This document shows positions 7,936 through 15,409 of a stretch of 23,684 bases of DNA, in pieces; within the stretch, counting starts at the first letter, position 1, and every line of letters starts with the position of its first letter. This DNA is from Ignavibacteria bacterium UBA2333 (GTDB lineage Bacteria; Bacteroidota; Ignavibacteria; Kapaibacteriales; Kapaibacteriaceae). The notes beneath the pieces are model-generated. The model was given only the letters and a program-made list of their open reading frames with translations, was not told the DNA's origin and did no database searches. Position numbers and translations under genes: made by a program. Location: NCBI GenBank assembly GCA_002344895.1, contig DDUR01000067.1, positions 1-23,684 of the forward strand, in the 5' to 3' direction.

Positions 7936-8527
7936 AATGGCCTGCAAATGATGTTAGCAGAAGGTCAGCTACCGTATCAACATCAACCAGGGTATCAACA
8001 AGAGTGTATGATAGTCCAAGATTGTCACACCGACGTGTAGTCTCATGTAGAACGTCAGAGGTGCTCCACGGCATATTCTCAAATAGTTCCGGGATATCAC
8101 GACGAAGACCAAGTAGCCAGTATCCTCCATCACGTGAAGGGCCGAGAACAACATCAGAGGTTTCGAGGTGTTGTTGGGCAGCGGATATATGAGCTGTCTG
8201 AAGGTCCGGCACGTCTGAACCAAGAATCACAACAGCGTCATGTGTCCTGCGTGCCTCTGTAATGGCCGCATACATCCTCGCTCCTAACGTCGTGCCGTGC
8301 TGTACCGCAACAGATCTGCCGAAGAGTGCCGATACGTCCTTGGCATCGTCTGCTTCGGCGACGTAGACCATCGGCGTCACACGTAGCTGCTGCACAACAT
8401 TCCATGTGTGCTGTAACATCAGGCCATAGACGTGAGCAGCTCGCTCAGGGCCAATGTCAGCAGCAAGGCGTGACTTGCATCGACCTGGAATGGGCGCGCG
8501 ACAGAAGAGTATAAGAGCAGTTTTCAT
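7925..8527 (-). CDS. DUF2064/TIGR04282-type glycosyltransferase, arsenosugar-associated
   Basis: Cytoplasmic nucleotide-sugar transferase-like protein, 200 residues, of the DUF2064 family whose members adjoin arsS genes (TIGR04282). The N-terminus ILFCRAPIPGRCKSRL (6-21) is the nucleotide-binding start typical of this family. GSDVPDL (103-109) supplies the metal-binding Asp motif, and GPSRDGGYWLLGL (129-141) is the second family signature. The start overlaps the ArsS stop by 4 nt (ATGA). In known arsenosugar loci this enzyme is proposed to act on the arseno-nucleoside or arseno-ribose made after ArsS; the exact donor and acceptor are not shown by the sequence. Confidence 0.9.
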   Translation of the reverse strand: MKTALILFCRAPIPGRCKSRLAADIGPERAAHVYGLMLQHTWNVVQQLRVTPMVYVAEADDAKDVSALFGRSVAVQHGTTLGARMYAAITEARRTHDAVVILGSDVPDLQTAHISAAQQHLETSDVVLGPSRDGGYWLLGLRRDIPELFENMPWSTSDVLHETTRRCDNLGLSYTLVDTLVDVDTVADLLLTSFAGHYAQ

Positions 8528-9591
8528 GCTGAAGGATCAACAACAAGTTGACCTCCGCAGCTACTTCCGGATCCGGCTGTACATCCGTAACAATGGTTAC
8601 CTACGACGATTGTTCTTTTGAGTAACTGCTCGTGTGAAAACTGGGCTATTGTTCGTGACGACGAACGAACGGGCAACTCTAACATCTGGTTAAAGTCACA
8701 GTCGTACAACACTCCATCCCAGCCCACACTCACGAGTGATCGACACATGACTGATGCTGCAGCTGCTGGATTAAATGCAGCTACAAGTTTCTCCATATAG
8801 TCAACGTAGTTGCCACTCTCACGCAGGTAATCGAGGAATCGTGAGATCGGCATGTTCGTTATACAATGAAGACTCGTGAACTCGATTCCATGACGATCAC
8901 GCAGGATACGGCGGAAGTCCTGTTCAAGAGCCTGCTGTGGACCAGGGAGTAACGCGCCCGGTGGATTATACACAAGGTCAAGAAGGAGTTCCGATTCGTT
9001 TTGTCCGTACCCTACTGCATTCAACATCTTCAGTGCTGTGATGGAGTCCTCATACACACCTCTCCCACGTTGCCGATCCGTTAACGATGCATCGTAGTGC
9101 GGGAGCGACGAAACGACATGCACCCGATGATGGGCATAGTATTCCGGGAGATCTGCATACTTGGGATTTGCAACAATGATCGTCAGATTACAACGCACCA
9201 TTACCGTGACATTGCGACGTCGAAGTTCATCAACAAACCACCGAAAGTGCGGATGCATTTCCGGAGCACCACCCGTAATGTCGACTGTTGTAATTCCCGA
9301 CACATCAACAGCATCAAGACAGTGCTGCATGACTTCCTGACTCATCATCTCTGTTCGGTCGGGACCAGCATCAACGTGGCAGTGTTTACATGCCTGATTA
9401 CACTGCTTACCAAGATTTACCTGCAACGTGGCAATTGTTAGGGGGCGAAGGGGGTGTAACCCCGCCGAGGAGATCTGCGACGTGAAGGACGGCACTGACG
9501 TCTCGGTGTCATCGTTGAGAATTCGAAGCTGAACAGCGGGACGTGCAAGATCGTGGCCGCGGCGCAGAAGTGACGTAGTGGCTTGCGACAT
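8524..9591 (-). CDS. arsS: Arsenosugar biosynthesis radical SAM protein ArsS
   Basis: Radical S-adenosylmethionine enzyme of 355 residues with its usual length. The [4Fe-4S] motif is C64-xxx-C68-xx-C71 in GKQCNQACKHCHVDAGP, followed by the SAM-binding TGGAPE region (106-111). The C-terminal part (DUF3641-like) has Cys283, Cys298 in YDCDFNQML, and Cys334, 337 and 345, suggesting an additional metal or cluster site. ArsS enzymes use SAM to join a 5'-deoxyadenosyl group to dimethylated arsenic, giving the precursor of arsenosugars. The start overlaps the stop of the peroxidase-like gene by one base (TAATG) and the stop overlaps the glycosyltransferase start. The arsenite methyltransferase ArsM, which would supply the methylated substrate, is not in this window. 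Confidence 0.93.
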   Translation of the reverse strand: MSQATTSLLRRGHDLARPAVQLRILNDDTETSVPSFTSQISSAGLHPLRPLTIATLQVNLGKQCNQACKHCHVDAGPDRTEMMSQEVMQHCLDAVDVSGITTVDITGGAPEMHPHFRWFVDELRRRNVTVMVRCNLTIIVANPKYADLPEYYAHHRVHVVSSLPHYDASLTDRQRGRGVYEDSITALKMLNAVGYGQNESELLLDLVYNPPGALLPGPQQALEQDFRRILRDRHGIEFTSLHCITNMPISRFLDYLRESGNYVDYMEKLVAAFNPAAAASVMCRSLVSVGWDGVLYDCDFNQMLELPVRSSSRTIAQFSHEQLLKRTIVVGNHCYGCTAGSGSSCGGQLVVDPSA

Positions 9592-9917
9592 TACATCATT
9601 TCCTTGTCGACCTTATTCATCATTTGAACACCATGAACAAGAGATGACCCTCCGCGAATAGCCGCGGAGACGTGAACTGCCTCCATCATCATGGCTTCTG
9701 TACATCCCAACTTCATCGTTTCGGATGTATAGGCATCAATACAGTATGGACACTGAACTGCATGTGCCACGGCCAGAGCAATGAGGGCTTTCTCTCGCTG
9801 GGTTAGGGCTCCCTCAGCAAATACTGCTCCGTACCATTCAAAGAACTTTTCGGCCAATTCAGGTTGAAACCTTCCAATGTCACCAAACTTCTTCAAGTCC
9901 TTGCTGTCGTAATACAT
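9591..9917 (-). CDS. AhpD-like/carboxymuconolactone decarboxylase-family protein, arsenosugar-associated
   Basis: All-helical AhpD-fold protein of 108 residues. It carries the redox CxxC motif CPYC (Cys56, Cys59) in the context ALAVAHAVQCPYCIDAYT. The usual downstream His of the AhpD CxxCxxxH motif is replaced by Tyr, as in the subgroup found beside arsS genes (TIGR04169-type, peroxidase-like). A peroxide- or thiol-linked role in arsenic chemistry is assumed from that association. It is the first gene of the minus-strand run, starting at ATG 9917 without a strong ribosome-binding site, 237 bp from the divergent DUF1800 gene. Confidence 0.9.
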   Translation of the reverse strand: MYYDSKDLKKFGDIGRFQPELAEKFFEWYGAVFAEGALTQREKALIALAVAHAVQCPYCIDAYTSETMKLGCTEAMMMEAVHVSAAIRGGSSLVHGVQMMNKVDKEMM

Positions 9918-9992
9918 TGCTTCATTCTAAGTGTGGTAGATTCGTCGTCTGCTTGGTGTATCCCAGCTGGTGAAGACTGAGAGGAGAGAGGA

Positions 9993-10005
9993 GCGTAAAA
10001 TACGC
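9993..10005. promoter_or_regulatory. Short palindrome in the divergent control region
   Basis: GCGTA, AAA, TACGC is a 13-bp palindrome with 5-bp arms, 76 bp from the start of the peroxidase-like gene. It contains TAAAAT, which resembles a -10 element, but no matching -35 was found. It may be an operator or be chance. Confidence 0.3.
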
Positions 10006-10031
10006 CGTGTCCCATCAAGTGAATGTCGTGC

Positions 10032-10061
10032 GGATGACACATAGCGGTCAGCATGTCATCC
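10032..10061. promoter_or_regulatory. Spaced 8-bp inverted repeat, candidate operator
   Basis: GGATGACA (10032-10039) and TGTCATCC (10054-10061) are perfect inverted repeats with a 14-bp spacer, so equivalent bases sit about two helical turns apart. The site lies 109 bp upstream of the DUF1800 start and 130 bp from the start of the arsenosugar run, where a dimeric regulator could act on either promoter. No regulator can be assigned from the sequence. Confidence 0.45.
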
Positions 10062-10154
10062 TAAGTGTCGGACCTTGAGAAAAAAATCATTTGTCCCACG
10101 TAACAACTTCACTCATTCATTTGTTCTTGCAGCGAGAGAAACGGAGACTGACGA

Positions 10155-11732
10155 ATGCCTTTAATGCCATATTCAGGTGAATGGACACGCCGGGAAGCTC
10201 GACATCTCGTGCGAAGAACGCTGTTTGGAGCACGTCAGGAGGATATTTCCCGTGCTTTATCACTCGGTTTAACTGCTTCTGTAGATACACTACTGAGTCC
10301 CCGAGGCACCCCTCCGGAACCTGTCGCCTATGTTCGGGCCGGAGGAATCCACGAAGGAAATCGATGGTCGAATGCAGCGTATCAGGCGGTGGAAGATTCA
10401 ACTTTGTTCGCGTTTTTTCAGACGTGGTGGATTAGTCTTTGCCTCAATCAGGAGTTCTCGATACGGGAGAAACTCACCCTTTTTCACGCGAATCACTTTG
10501 CAACTGCCTATTCATCGGTAAATGACGCCAGATACATGTATCGGCAGAATGTAACGTTGCGTGCAGGATGTCTCGGATCGGTCAAGGACCTGGCCACCTC
10601 CATGGTTACGGATCTGGCAATGTTGCGATATCTCAATGGGAATGTAAACACGGTCAGTTCTCCAAATGAGAACTTTGCTCGTGAACTTCTTGAGCTTTTT
10701 ACAATTGGTAAAGGGCCGGAAGCAGGTCACGGTGACTATACGACGTATACAGAAGACGATGTTAAACAGTTCGCACGAGTCTTTACCGGATGGATTGATG
10801 ATGACACGATGTTAAAAGCACGATTCGTGCAAAAAGAACACGATTCAGGCACAAAGACCCTGTCACACAGGTTCGCTAACAGAACGATAACTGGAGGCAC
10901 AACGGAAAGTGAAGCACGTCTCGAAGTAGAATCGGCGATGAATATCATCTTCGACCAAGAGACAACAGCGCGGGCTATCGTACGGCGACTGTATCGTTGG
11001 TTTGTTGACTACGTTATTACCGATGAAACAGAATCCACGGTCATCATTCCTCTGGCGCAAACTCTTCGCGAGCGTAACTATCACGTAGAGCCGGTTCTGC
11101 GGGAGCTACTCACAAGTCAGCACTTCTTTGATGAACGACTTCGTGGCTGTATGATCACAACACCATTTGATCACGTGCTTGGACTTGTTCGACTCTTTCG
11201 ACCTGCGGACCTCTTTCCGCCTGACTCTCGTCATACACACTGGGCCTATAGGACATTACGCCGATCTATGGCAACAATGGGATTTGACGTGTTTAACCCA
11301 CCGAACGTTGCTGGACTTCAGGCATACCATCAGGCCCCTGCCTTCCATCAAATGTGGGTAAATAGTGATACACTCCAGAAACGTGTCAAGTTTTCGAATG
11401 ACCTCATCAGCGACGGATATATGCTCGACGAGGCATACGAACCAAGTAGAATCGATGTGTTTGCTGTGACGTCGTGGCTTACCGAACCTCGTAATCCCCA
11501 CGCCGTGGTGGTAGACGTTGTGGCACAGTTACTGACGATCGAACTTGACGAGGCTCAGATCACAGCACTGACTGCTCTTCTTTCTGCCGATGGCAATACG
11601 GAAACCTGGTCCAGGAACTGGGACGCATGGTTAGCCGAGCCAAACACAGAAACGACGCGTGCACCGATTGAGTTGCGGTTGCGGGCACTACTCAAAGCCG
11701 TCACATCGATGGCTGAATATCATGTCTGTTGA
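10155..11732 (+). CDS. DUF1800 family protein
   Basis: Protein of 525 residues of the DUF1800 family, which is almost always encoded beside a DUF1501 protein in Bacteroidota, Planctomycetota and others. Family landmarks include the N-terminal WTRREARHLVRRTLFG (10-25), WWISLCLNQEFSIREKLTLFHANHF, and NENFARELLELFTIG followed by FARVFTGW. No signal peptide or T9SS tail is seen. The biochemical role of the family is not established. The start ATG at 10155 follows GGAG at a good distance. The stop lies 10 bp before the DUF1501 start, so the two form an operon. Confidence 0.92.
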   Translation: MPLMPYSGEWTRREARHLVRRTLFGARQEDISRALSLGLTASVDTLLSPRGTPPEPVAYVRAGGIHEGNRWSNAAYQAVEDSTLFAFFQTWWISLCLNQEFSIREKLTLFHANHFATAYSSVNDARYMYRQNVTLRAGCLGSVKDLATSMVTDLAMLRYLNGNVNTVSSPNENFARELLELFTIGKGPEAGHGDYTTYTEDDVKQFARVFTGWIDDDTMLKARFVQKEHDSGTKTLSHRFANRTITGGTTESEARLEVESAMNIIFDQETTARAIVRRLYRWFVDYVITDETESTVIIPLAQTLRERNYHVEPVLRELLTSQHFFDERLRGCMITTPFDHVLGLVRLFRPADLFPPDSRHTHWAYRTLRRSMATMGFDVFNPPNVAGLQAYHQAPAFHQMWVNSDTLQKRVKFSNDLISDGYMLDEAYEPSRIDVFAVTSWLTEPRNPHAVVVDVVAQLLTIELDEAQITALTALLSADGNTETWSRNWDAWLAEPNTETTRAPIELRLRALLKAVTSMAEYHVC

Positions 11733-11742
11733 GGAGTAGAGT

Positions 11743-13320
11743 ATGAAACGTAGAAGCTTCCTCGGATCAACGGCAACAGCACTATCGGCTCCGTTCTTTC
11801 TTCATGGTCTTGCCGTGCGGGCATATGGGCGCAGCCCAGTGCTTGATGCGCTTGTAGCAACACCATGTGAAGATCGTGTTCTCGTCTTGGTCCAGCTCCA
11901 GGGCGGCAATGACGGCTTAAACACAGTTATACCTTTGGATCAATACAGTCAATACCTCACTGTTCGATCTGAAATCGCCGTTGCCGAGAACGATGCCGTT
12001 CGCCTTCGCGAGGACGTAGGCCTTCATCCTGCCATGACGGGCATGGCTGAATTGTTTACAAATGGAAAGTTACGCATTATCCAAAACGTTGGATATCCAG
12101 TACCAAACTTTTCACACTTTCGCAGCACTGACATCTGGCTCACTGCTTCGGACGAAGATGAAACCGTAGACTCCGGGTGGATGGGCCGATACCTTGAACG
12201 ACGGTTTGAGGGATATCCCACAGGGTTTCCGAATGCGACGATGCCAGATCCCTTAGCCATACATATTGGCACATCGGCGTCGTTTGGACTCGAGGGAACA
12301 CGAGCCAGTATGGGGATGGCATTCTCTGATCCTTCTACGTACTACAACATCTCCAATGCTGGCAAACCAATCGGTAGTAGCCTAGGACAGCGTGCTCAGG
12401 ATGAACTGCGACATATCCGATCCGTTGGTACACAGATCGCAAATTTTGCTGCACCTGTTAAAGAAGCATCACTCAGGGCTAACAATAAATCCCCTCTCTA
12501 CCCCGAAGGCAACTCGAATCCTCTTGCAAATCAGCTGCGAATCGTAGCACGTCTCATTGCGGGCGGCTTACGATCGAAGATTTACATTGTTAATCAACTG
12601 GGTTACGATACACATGCCTACCAGGCCACAGGTGGTCCTGGTACACCGTATCCACACGGTGTCTTGTTAGCGCAACTCTCGGAAGCACTTACGGCGTTTC
12701 AGGACGATCTGCGGCTGTTGGGAATTGAAGACAAGGTACTCGGAATGACATTCAGTGAGTTTGGCCGCCGCGTTGTTGCCAACGGATCTGCTGGTACAGA
12801 TCACGGTGCGGCAGCACCCATGTTCTTTTTCGGCACAACCGTCGAGCCGGGAATTCTTGGCGACAATCCTGTTATTCCAGTCGATGCCTCTCCCGAAGAC
12901 AATGTCCCCATGCAATACGATTTTCGCAGTGTCTACAGATCAATTCTCACAGACTGGTTCTGCCTGCCTGAGGCTACGGCTCGAGAAGTATTGTTCCGAG
13001 AGTTTTCGCGAGTCCAGATCGTTCGCGGAAGTGACGTAACATCCGTTTTTGAGAATCTGGCAAATCCTGCATGGAAGGTCTCGATCTCGCCTCAACCGGT
13101 TTCCACCACTGCCGAGATAACGCTTGTTGCCCCTTCAGGCCCCATAACCATTTCGATCTTTGATTCAACTGGCCGCCGACTTGCTGTAACACAAAGTGAA
13201 CATGGCGGTGGAGTATTCCATATGACGCTTGATGTTACGGCGTTACCTTCAGGTCGTATGACATTGAACGTCGCGCATTCAGAAGGTGTGGTAGTACACG
13301 GATTTATAGTCCACAAGTAG
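11743..13320 (+). CDS. DUF1501 family protein with Tat-like signal and T9SS-type tail
   Basis: Exported 525-residue protein of the DUF1501 family, related to the sulfatase/alkaline-phosphatase fold. The N-terminus MKRRSFLGSTATALSAPFFL has the twin-arginine pattern RRSFL and a moderate hydrophobic core. Family motifs include VLVQLQGGNDGLNTVIPL (about 45-62), SGWMGRYL, and near the end TFSEFGRRV with GTDHGAAAPMFFFG. The final 80 or so residues (from about 446: ISPQPVS, then ISIFDSTGRRL, then LPSGRMTLNV) resemble a T9SS type A sorting domain, so Tat export followed by T9SS secretion to the surface is inferred. GAGGAG lies just upstream of the ATG. The partner is the preceding DUF1800 protein. 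Substrate unknown. Confidence 0.92.
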   Translation: MKRRSFLGSTATALSAPFFLHGLAVRAYGRSPVLDALVATPCEDRVLVLVQLQGGNDGLNTVIPLDQYSQYLTVRSEIAVAENDAVRLREDVGLHPAMTGMAELFTNGKLRIIQNVGYPVPNFSHFRSTDIWLTASDEDETVDSGWMGRYLERRFEGYPTGFPNATMPDPLAIHIGTSASFGLEGTRASMGMAFSDPSTYYNISNAGKPIGSSLGQRAQDELRHIRSVGTQIANFAAPVKEASLRANNKSPLYPEGNSNPLANQLRIVARLIAGGLRSKIYIVNQLGYDTHAYQATGGPGTPYPHGVLLAQLSEALTAFQDDLRLLGIEDKVLGMTFSEFGRRVVANGSAGTDHGAAAPMFFFGTTVEPGILGDNPVIPVDASPEDNVPMQYDFRSVYRSILTDWFCLPEATAREVLFREFSRVQIVRGSDVTSVFENLANPAWKVSISPQPVSTTAEITLVAPSGPITISIFDSTGRRLAVTQSEHGGGVFHMTLDVTALPSGRMTLNVAHSEGVVVHGFIVHK

Positions 13321-13349
13321 GTTGTCAGCACAAGTCGTATTGTAAACAA

Positions 13350-13381
13350 CAGCCGCCGTCTCCTGATGGAAACGGCGGCTG
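13350..13381. terminator. Strong hairpin between convergent genes
   Basis: CAGCCGCCGT (13350-13359) and ACGGCGGCTG (13372-13381) form a perfect 10-bp stem with a 12-nt loop, 29 bp after the DUF1501 stop and 29 bp after the end of the convergent OmpA gene. No long T-run follows on either strand, but the position between two convergent genes suggests a bidirectional transcription stop. Confidence 0.75.
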
Positions 13382-13410
13382 TATAGTTGCACTCTGTTGT
13401 GAACGAACAG

Positions 13411-15012
13411 TTACTTTGTCCGCTCAAACTCAATCCGACGATTCTTCTGCTTGTTTTCATCAGAATCATTCGGCACGATTGGCTTATCGGGACCAAAACC
13501 TTTTGTGGTAAGTCGGCTTGGTGATACTCCACGAGCAACGAGCCAGGCCTTTACGGATTCTGCCCGGTCGGCAGAGAGCTTCATGTTCTTGTCACGTCGT
13601 CCCACATTGTCCGTGTGACCCGTAATCAGGACTTCCACTTCAGGATTTTCGGTGAATGTTTCAAGAGCACCGAGCAGAATTGGTTCCGATTCAGGCTTGA
13701 TCGTAGCCTTACCAGTTTCAAAGACAATCCCTTCGAGGACAATCTTTTTACCCATTTCAAGTTTTGGTTTTGGACGATCTACATCGTCAGCAGGATTCAG
13801 TGGGTTCTTGCCCTTTGCAACCTCATCACCGTCCTTCATCGAGCCCTTGTCAGTGTCTGGATCCTTCGGATTGGTGTTGTGTTTGCGGACTTCATCACCA
13901 TCAGTGAGTCCATCACCATCCGAATCACGATTGGTCGGATTTGTTGAGTACTGACGAATCTCCTCTCCATCCTTAAGGCCATCGTTATCGGTGTCCGGAT
14001 TTGATGGATTGGTTTTATGTGTAGTTACCTCTTCACCGTCCTTGAGACCATCACCATCGGTGTCTTCATTGTTCGGATCTGTGCGATGTGTATTTACCTC
14101 CGCGCCGTCGGCAAGACCATCACCATCAGTGTCGGGTCGGGTCGGATTCGTTTTGTGCGTATTGACTTCTGAACCGTCGGAAAGCCCATCACCGTCTGTG
14201 TCCGCCTTGAGTGGATCGGTTTCATGGCGATTAACTTCATCACCATCCGTAAGTCCATCACCATCGGTGTCTGCCTTCAGTGGATCAGTCTTATGTTTCC
14301 GAACCTCTGCTCCATCTGTAAGTCCATCTTTGTCTGTATCAGGATCATACGGATCGGTACCAAGGGCGCGTTCCTCATCATTTGTTAGACCGTCACCATC
14401 ACTGTCGTTCTCGGAATCGTCAAACATGTAGATGAGTGCTAACTGCCCTTTCCAGTATCCATCATTCTTATCGTCATGGGCAGGATTGATATTGTCACTA
14501 AAGGCAGCCGTTGCAGCAACCTGCAGATCCAGTGCCCAGTTTGTATTGAGCACAAACTGTGCGCCTGCGCCGAGAATGCCCGCAAACGCAACACCACTTG
14601 TGTCGGCATCCGGAGCGCGGTTGATTGGAACGTCGTTAACAGTGAAGATCGACGCACCAAGTCCACCCGTCACATAGGGAGCAATGTTACCGCGCGTAAT
14701 GTAGGCGCGCAGCCGAAGGTCGGGCTGGAGAATCGTTGTTGAGTAGTCGGACCAACCACCAAGTTCCTTGCTGGAGTTTTTTGTGTAATGCAGACCAAAC
14801 TCTCCGGCGATGTACTCGCTCAGGTCATATATCGCGAGACCGCGGAGCAGGACATTAAATGCACGGTCTCCAGGCTCTGTTTCATTTACCCCCCAAGAAA
14901 GGCCAGCTCCGAGGCCTATGGATAAACGTCCATCATATTTTGATCGGACTTGTGCTGACGCAACGGCCGAAATGGCCGTAAGCACAACAACGAAGAGTAT
15001 AGTTCTTCGCAT
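13411..15012 (-). CDS. OmpA-family outer-membrane protein with nine thrombospondin type 3 repeats
   Basis: Cell-envelope protein of 533 residues. It has a signal peptide (MRRTILFVVVLTAISAVASA), an N-terminal outer-membrane barrel (about 25-200), nine TSP3-like calcium-binding repeats of about 23 residues (203-408, DTDGDGLxDGxEV pattern), and a C-terminal OmpA peptidoglycan-binding domain (about 415-533). That domain contains ITGHTDNVG, LSADRAESVKAWL and a terminal NRRIEFE. The barrel anchors it in the outer membrane, the repeats form a Ca2+-stiffened linker, and the OmpA domain binds the cell wall. The start is ATG 15012, directly after GGGGAG; the longer frame to 15084 is rejected. The last repeat is degenerate (DTDKGSMKDG). 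Confidence 0.94.
   Translation of the reverse strand: MRRTILFVVVLTAISAVASAQVRSKYDGRLSIGLGAGLSWGVNETEPGDRAFNVLLRGLAIYDLSEYIAGEFGLHYTKNSSKELGGWSDYSTTILQPDLRLRAYITRGNIAPYVTGGLGASIFTVNDVPINRAPDADTSGVAFAGILGAGAQFVLNTNWALDLQVAATAAFSDNINPAHDDKNDGYWKGQLALIYMFDDSENDSDGDGLTNDEERALGTDPYDPDTDKDGLTDGAEVRKHKTDPLKADTDGDGLTDGDEVNRHETDPLKADTDGDGLSDGSEVNTHKTNPTRPDTDGDGLADGAEVNTHRTDPNNEDTDGDGLKDGEEVTTHKTNPSNPDTDNDGLKDGEEIRQYSTNPTNRDSDGDGLTDGDEVRKHNTNPKDPDTDKGSMKDGDEVAKGKNPLNPADDVDRPKPKLEMGKKIVLEGIVFETGKATIKPESEPILLGALETFTENPEVEVLITGHTDNVGRRDKNMKLSADRAESVKAWLVARGVSPSRLTTKGFGPDKPIVPNDSDENKQKNRRIEFERTK
13789..14406 (-). repeat. Coding tandem repeat, about 69 bp by nine (TSP3 units)
   Basis: Nine repeats of 69 bp (the first of 66 bp) lie inside the OmpA gene and encode the aspartate-rich DTDGDGL units. 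Units differ mainly in the linker between the acidic motif and the TNP/TDP turn. In-frame unit gain or loss would change linker length without breaking the reading frame. Confidence 0.9.
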
Positions 15013-15067
15013 ATCGTCTCCCCTGAACAAAGAAAGAAAGAAAAGGTGCCTTTTACACGCCGTCGTG

Positions 15068-15409
15068 TCAGTGGGTTCCCACAATCAACAGCGGAACTGC
15101 GCCTAACATAGCTGTCAAGGCAGCAGAACCAGCCAGTCGGTAACCTTTACGTCGGCCAGATGGCACACGAAGGTAATTCCTTGCCATCAGCAGTTTCATG
15201 ACAGATGTCGTTGTTGCTATTCCCGCTATGTATATCACAACGGCAGGCGTGATCGGCACAAACAAAGCACAAATGGGTCCGATCCAGCCAATTAGCCGAA
15301 GCGGAAGAACCAGCTTCGACGCCATCGTCATGGGAAAAAAACGCCGTAGTGTTCGTATGAGAATTTCTGTGAGTGGTCCAGAGAGGACGAGGCAAAGTAG
15401 TATTAACAT
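15068..15409 (-). CDS. Small integral membrane protein, unknown
   Basis: Protein of 113 residues with about three hydrophobic segments: LILLCLVLSGPLTEIL at the N-terminus, LIGWIGPICALFVPITPAVVIYIAG in the middle, and SAALTAMLGAVPLLIVG at the C-terminus, separated by basic loops (RRFF, RRKGYR). No family is recognised. The ATG at 15409 overlaps the CDF transporter stop by 7 nt and follows GCGGA; a TTG at 15418 is the alternative. The coupling to the transporter suggests shared expression, but no metal-binding motif is visible in it. Confidence 0.65.
   Translation of the reverse strand: MLILLCLVLSGPLTEILIRTLRRFFPMTMASKLVLPLRLIGWIGPICALFVPITPAVVIYIAGIATTTSVMKLLMARNYLRVPSGRRKGYRLAGSAALTAMLGAVPLLIVGTH

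Noticed and set aside
9097..9441. Plus-strand open frame of 114 codons
   Set aside because: It is antisense to arsS and has no recognisable family features.
9918..9945. TAGAAT as a -10 box for the arsenosugar run
   Set aside because: It lies only a few bases before the ATG and no -35 element is seen at the proper spacing.
10075..10090. Fnr/Crp-type site TTGA...TCAT upstream of the DUF1800 gene
   Set aside because: The half-sites are 8 bp apart rather than 6, and the outer bases do not match; the A-run between them makes chance likely.
15013..15084. N-terminal extension of the OmpA gene
   Set aside because: A strong GGGGAG site and a complete signal peptide begin at ATG 15012.
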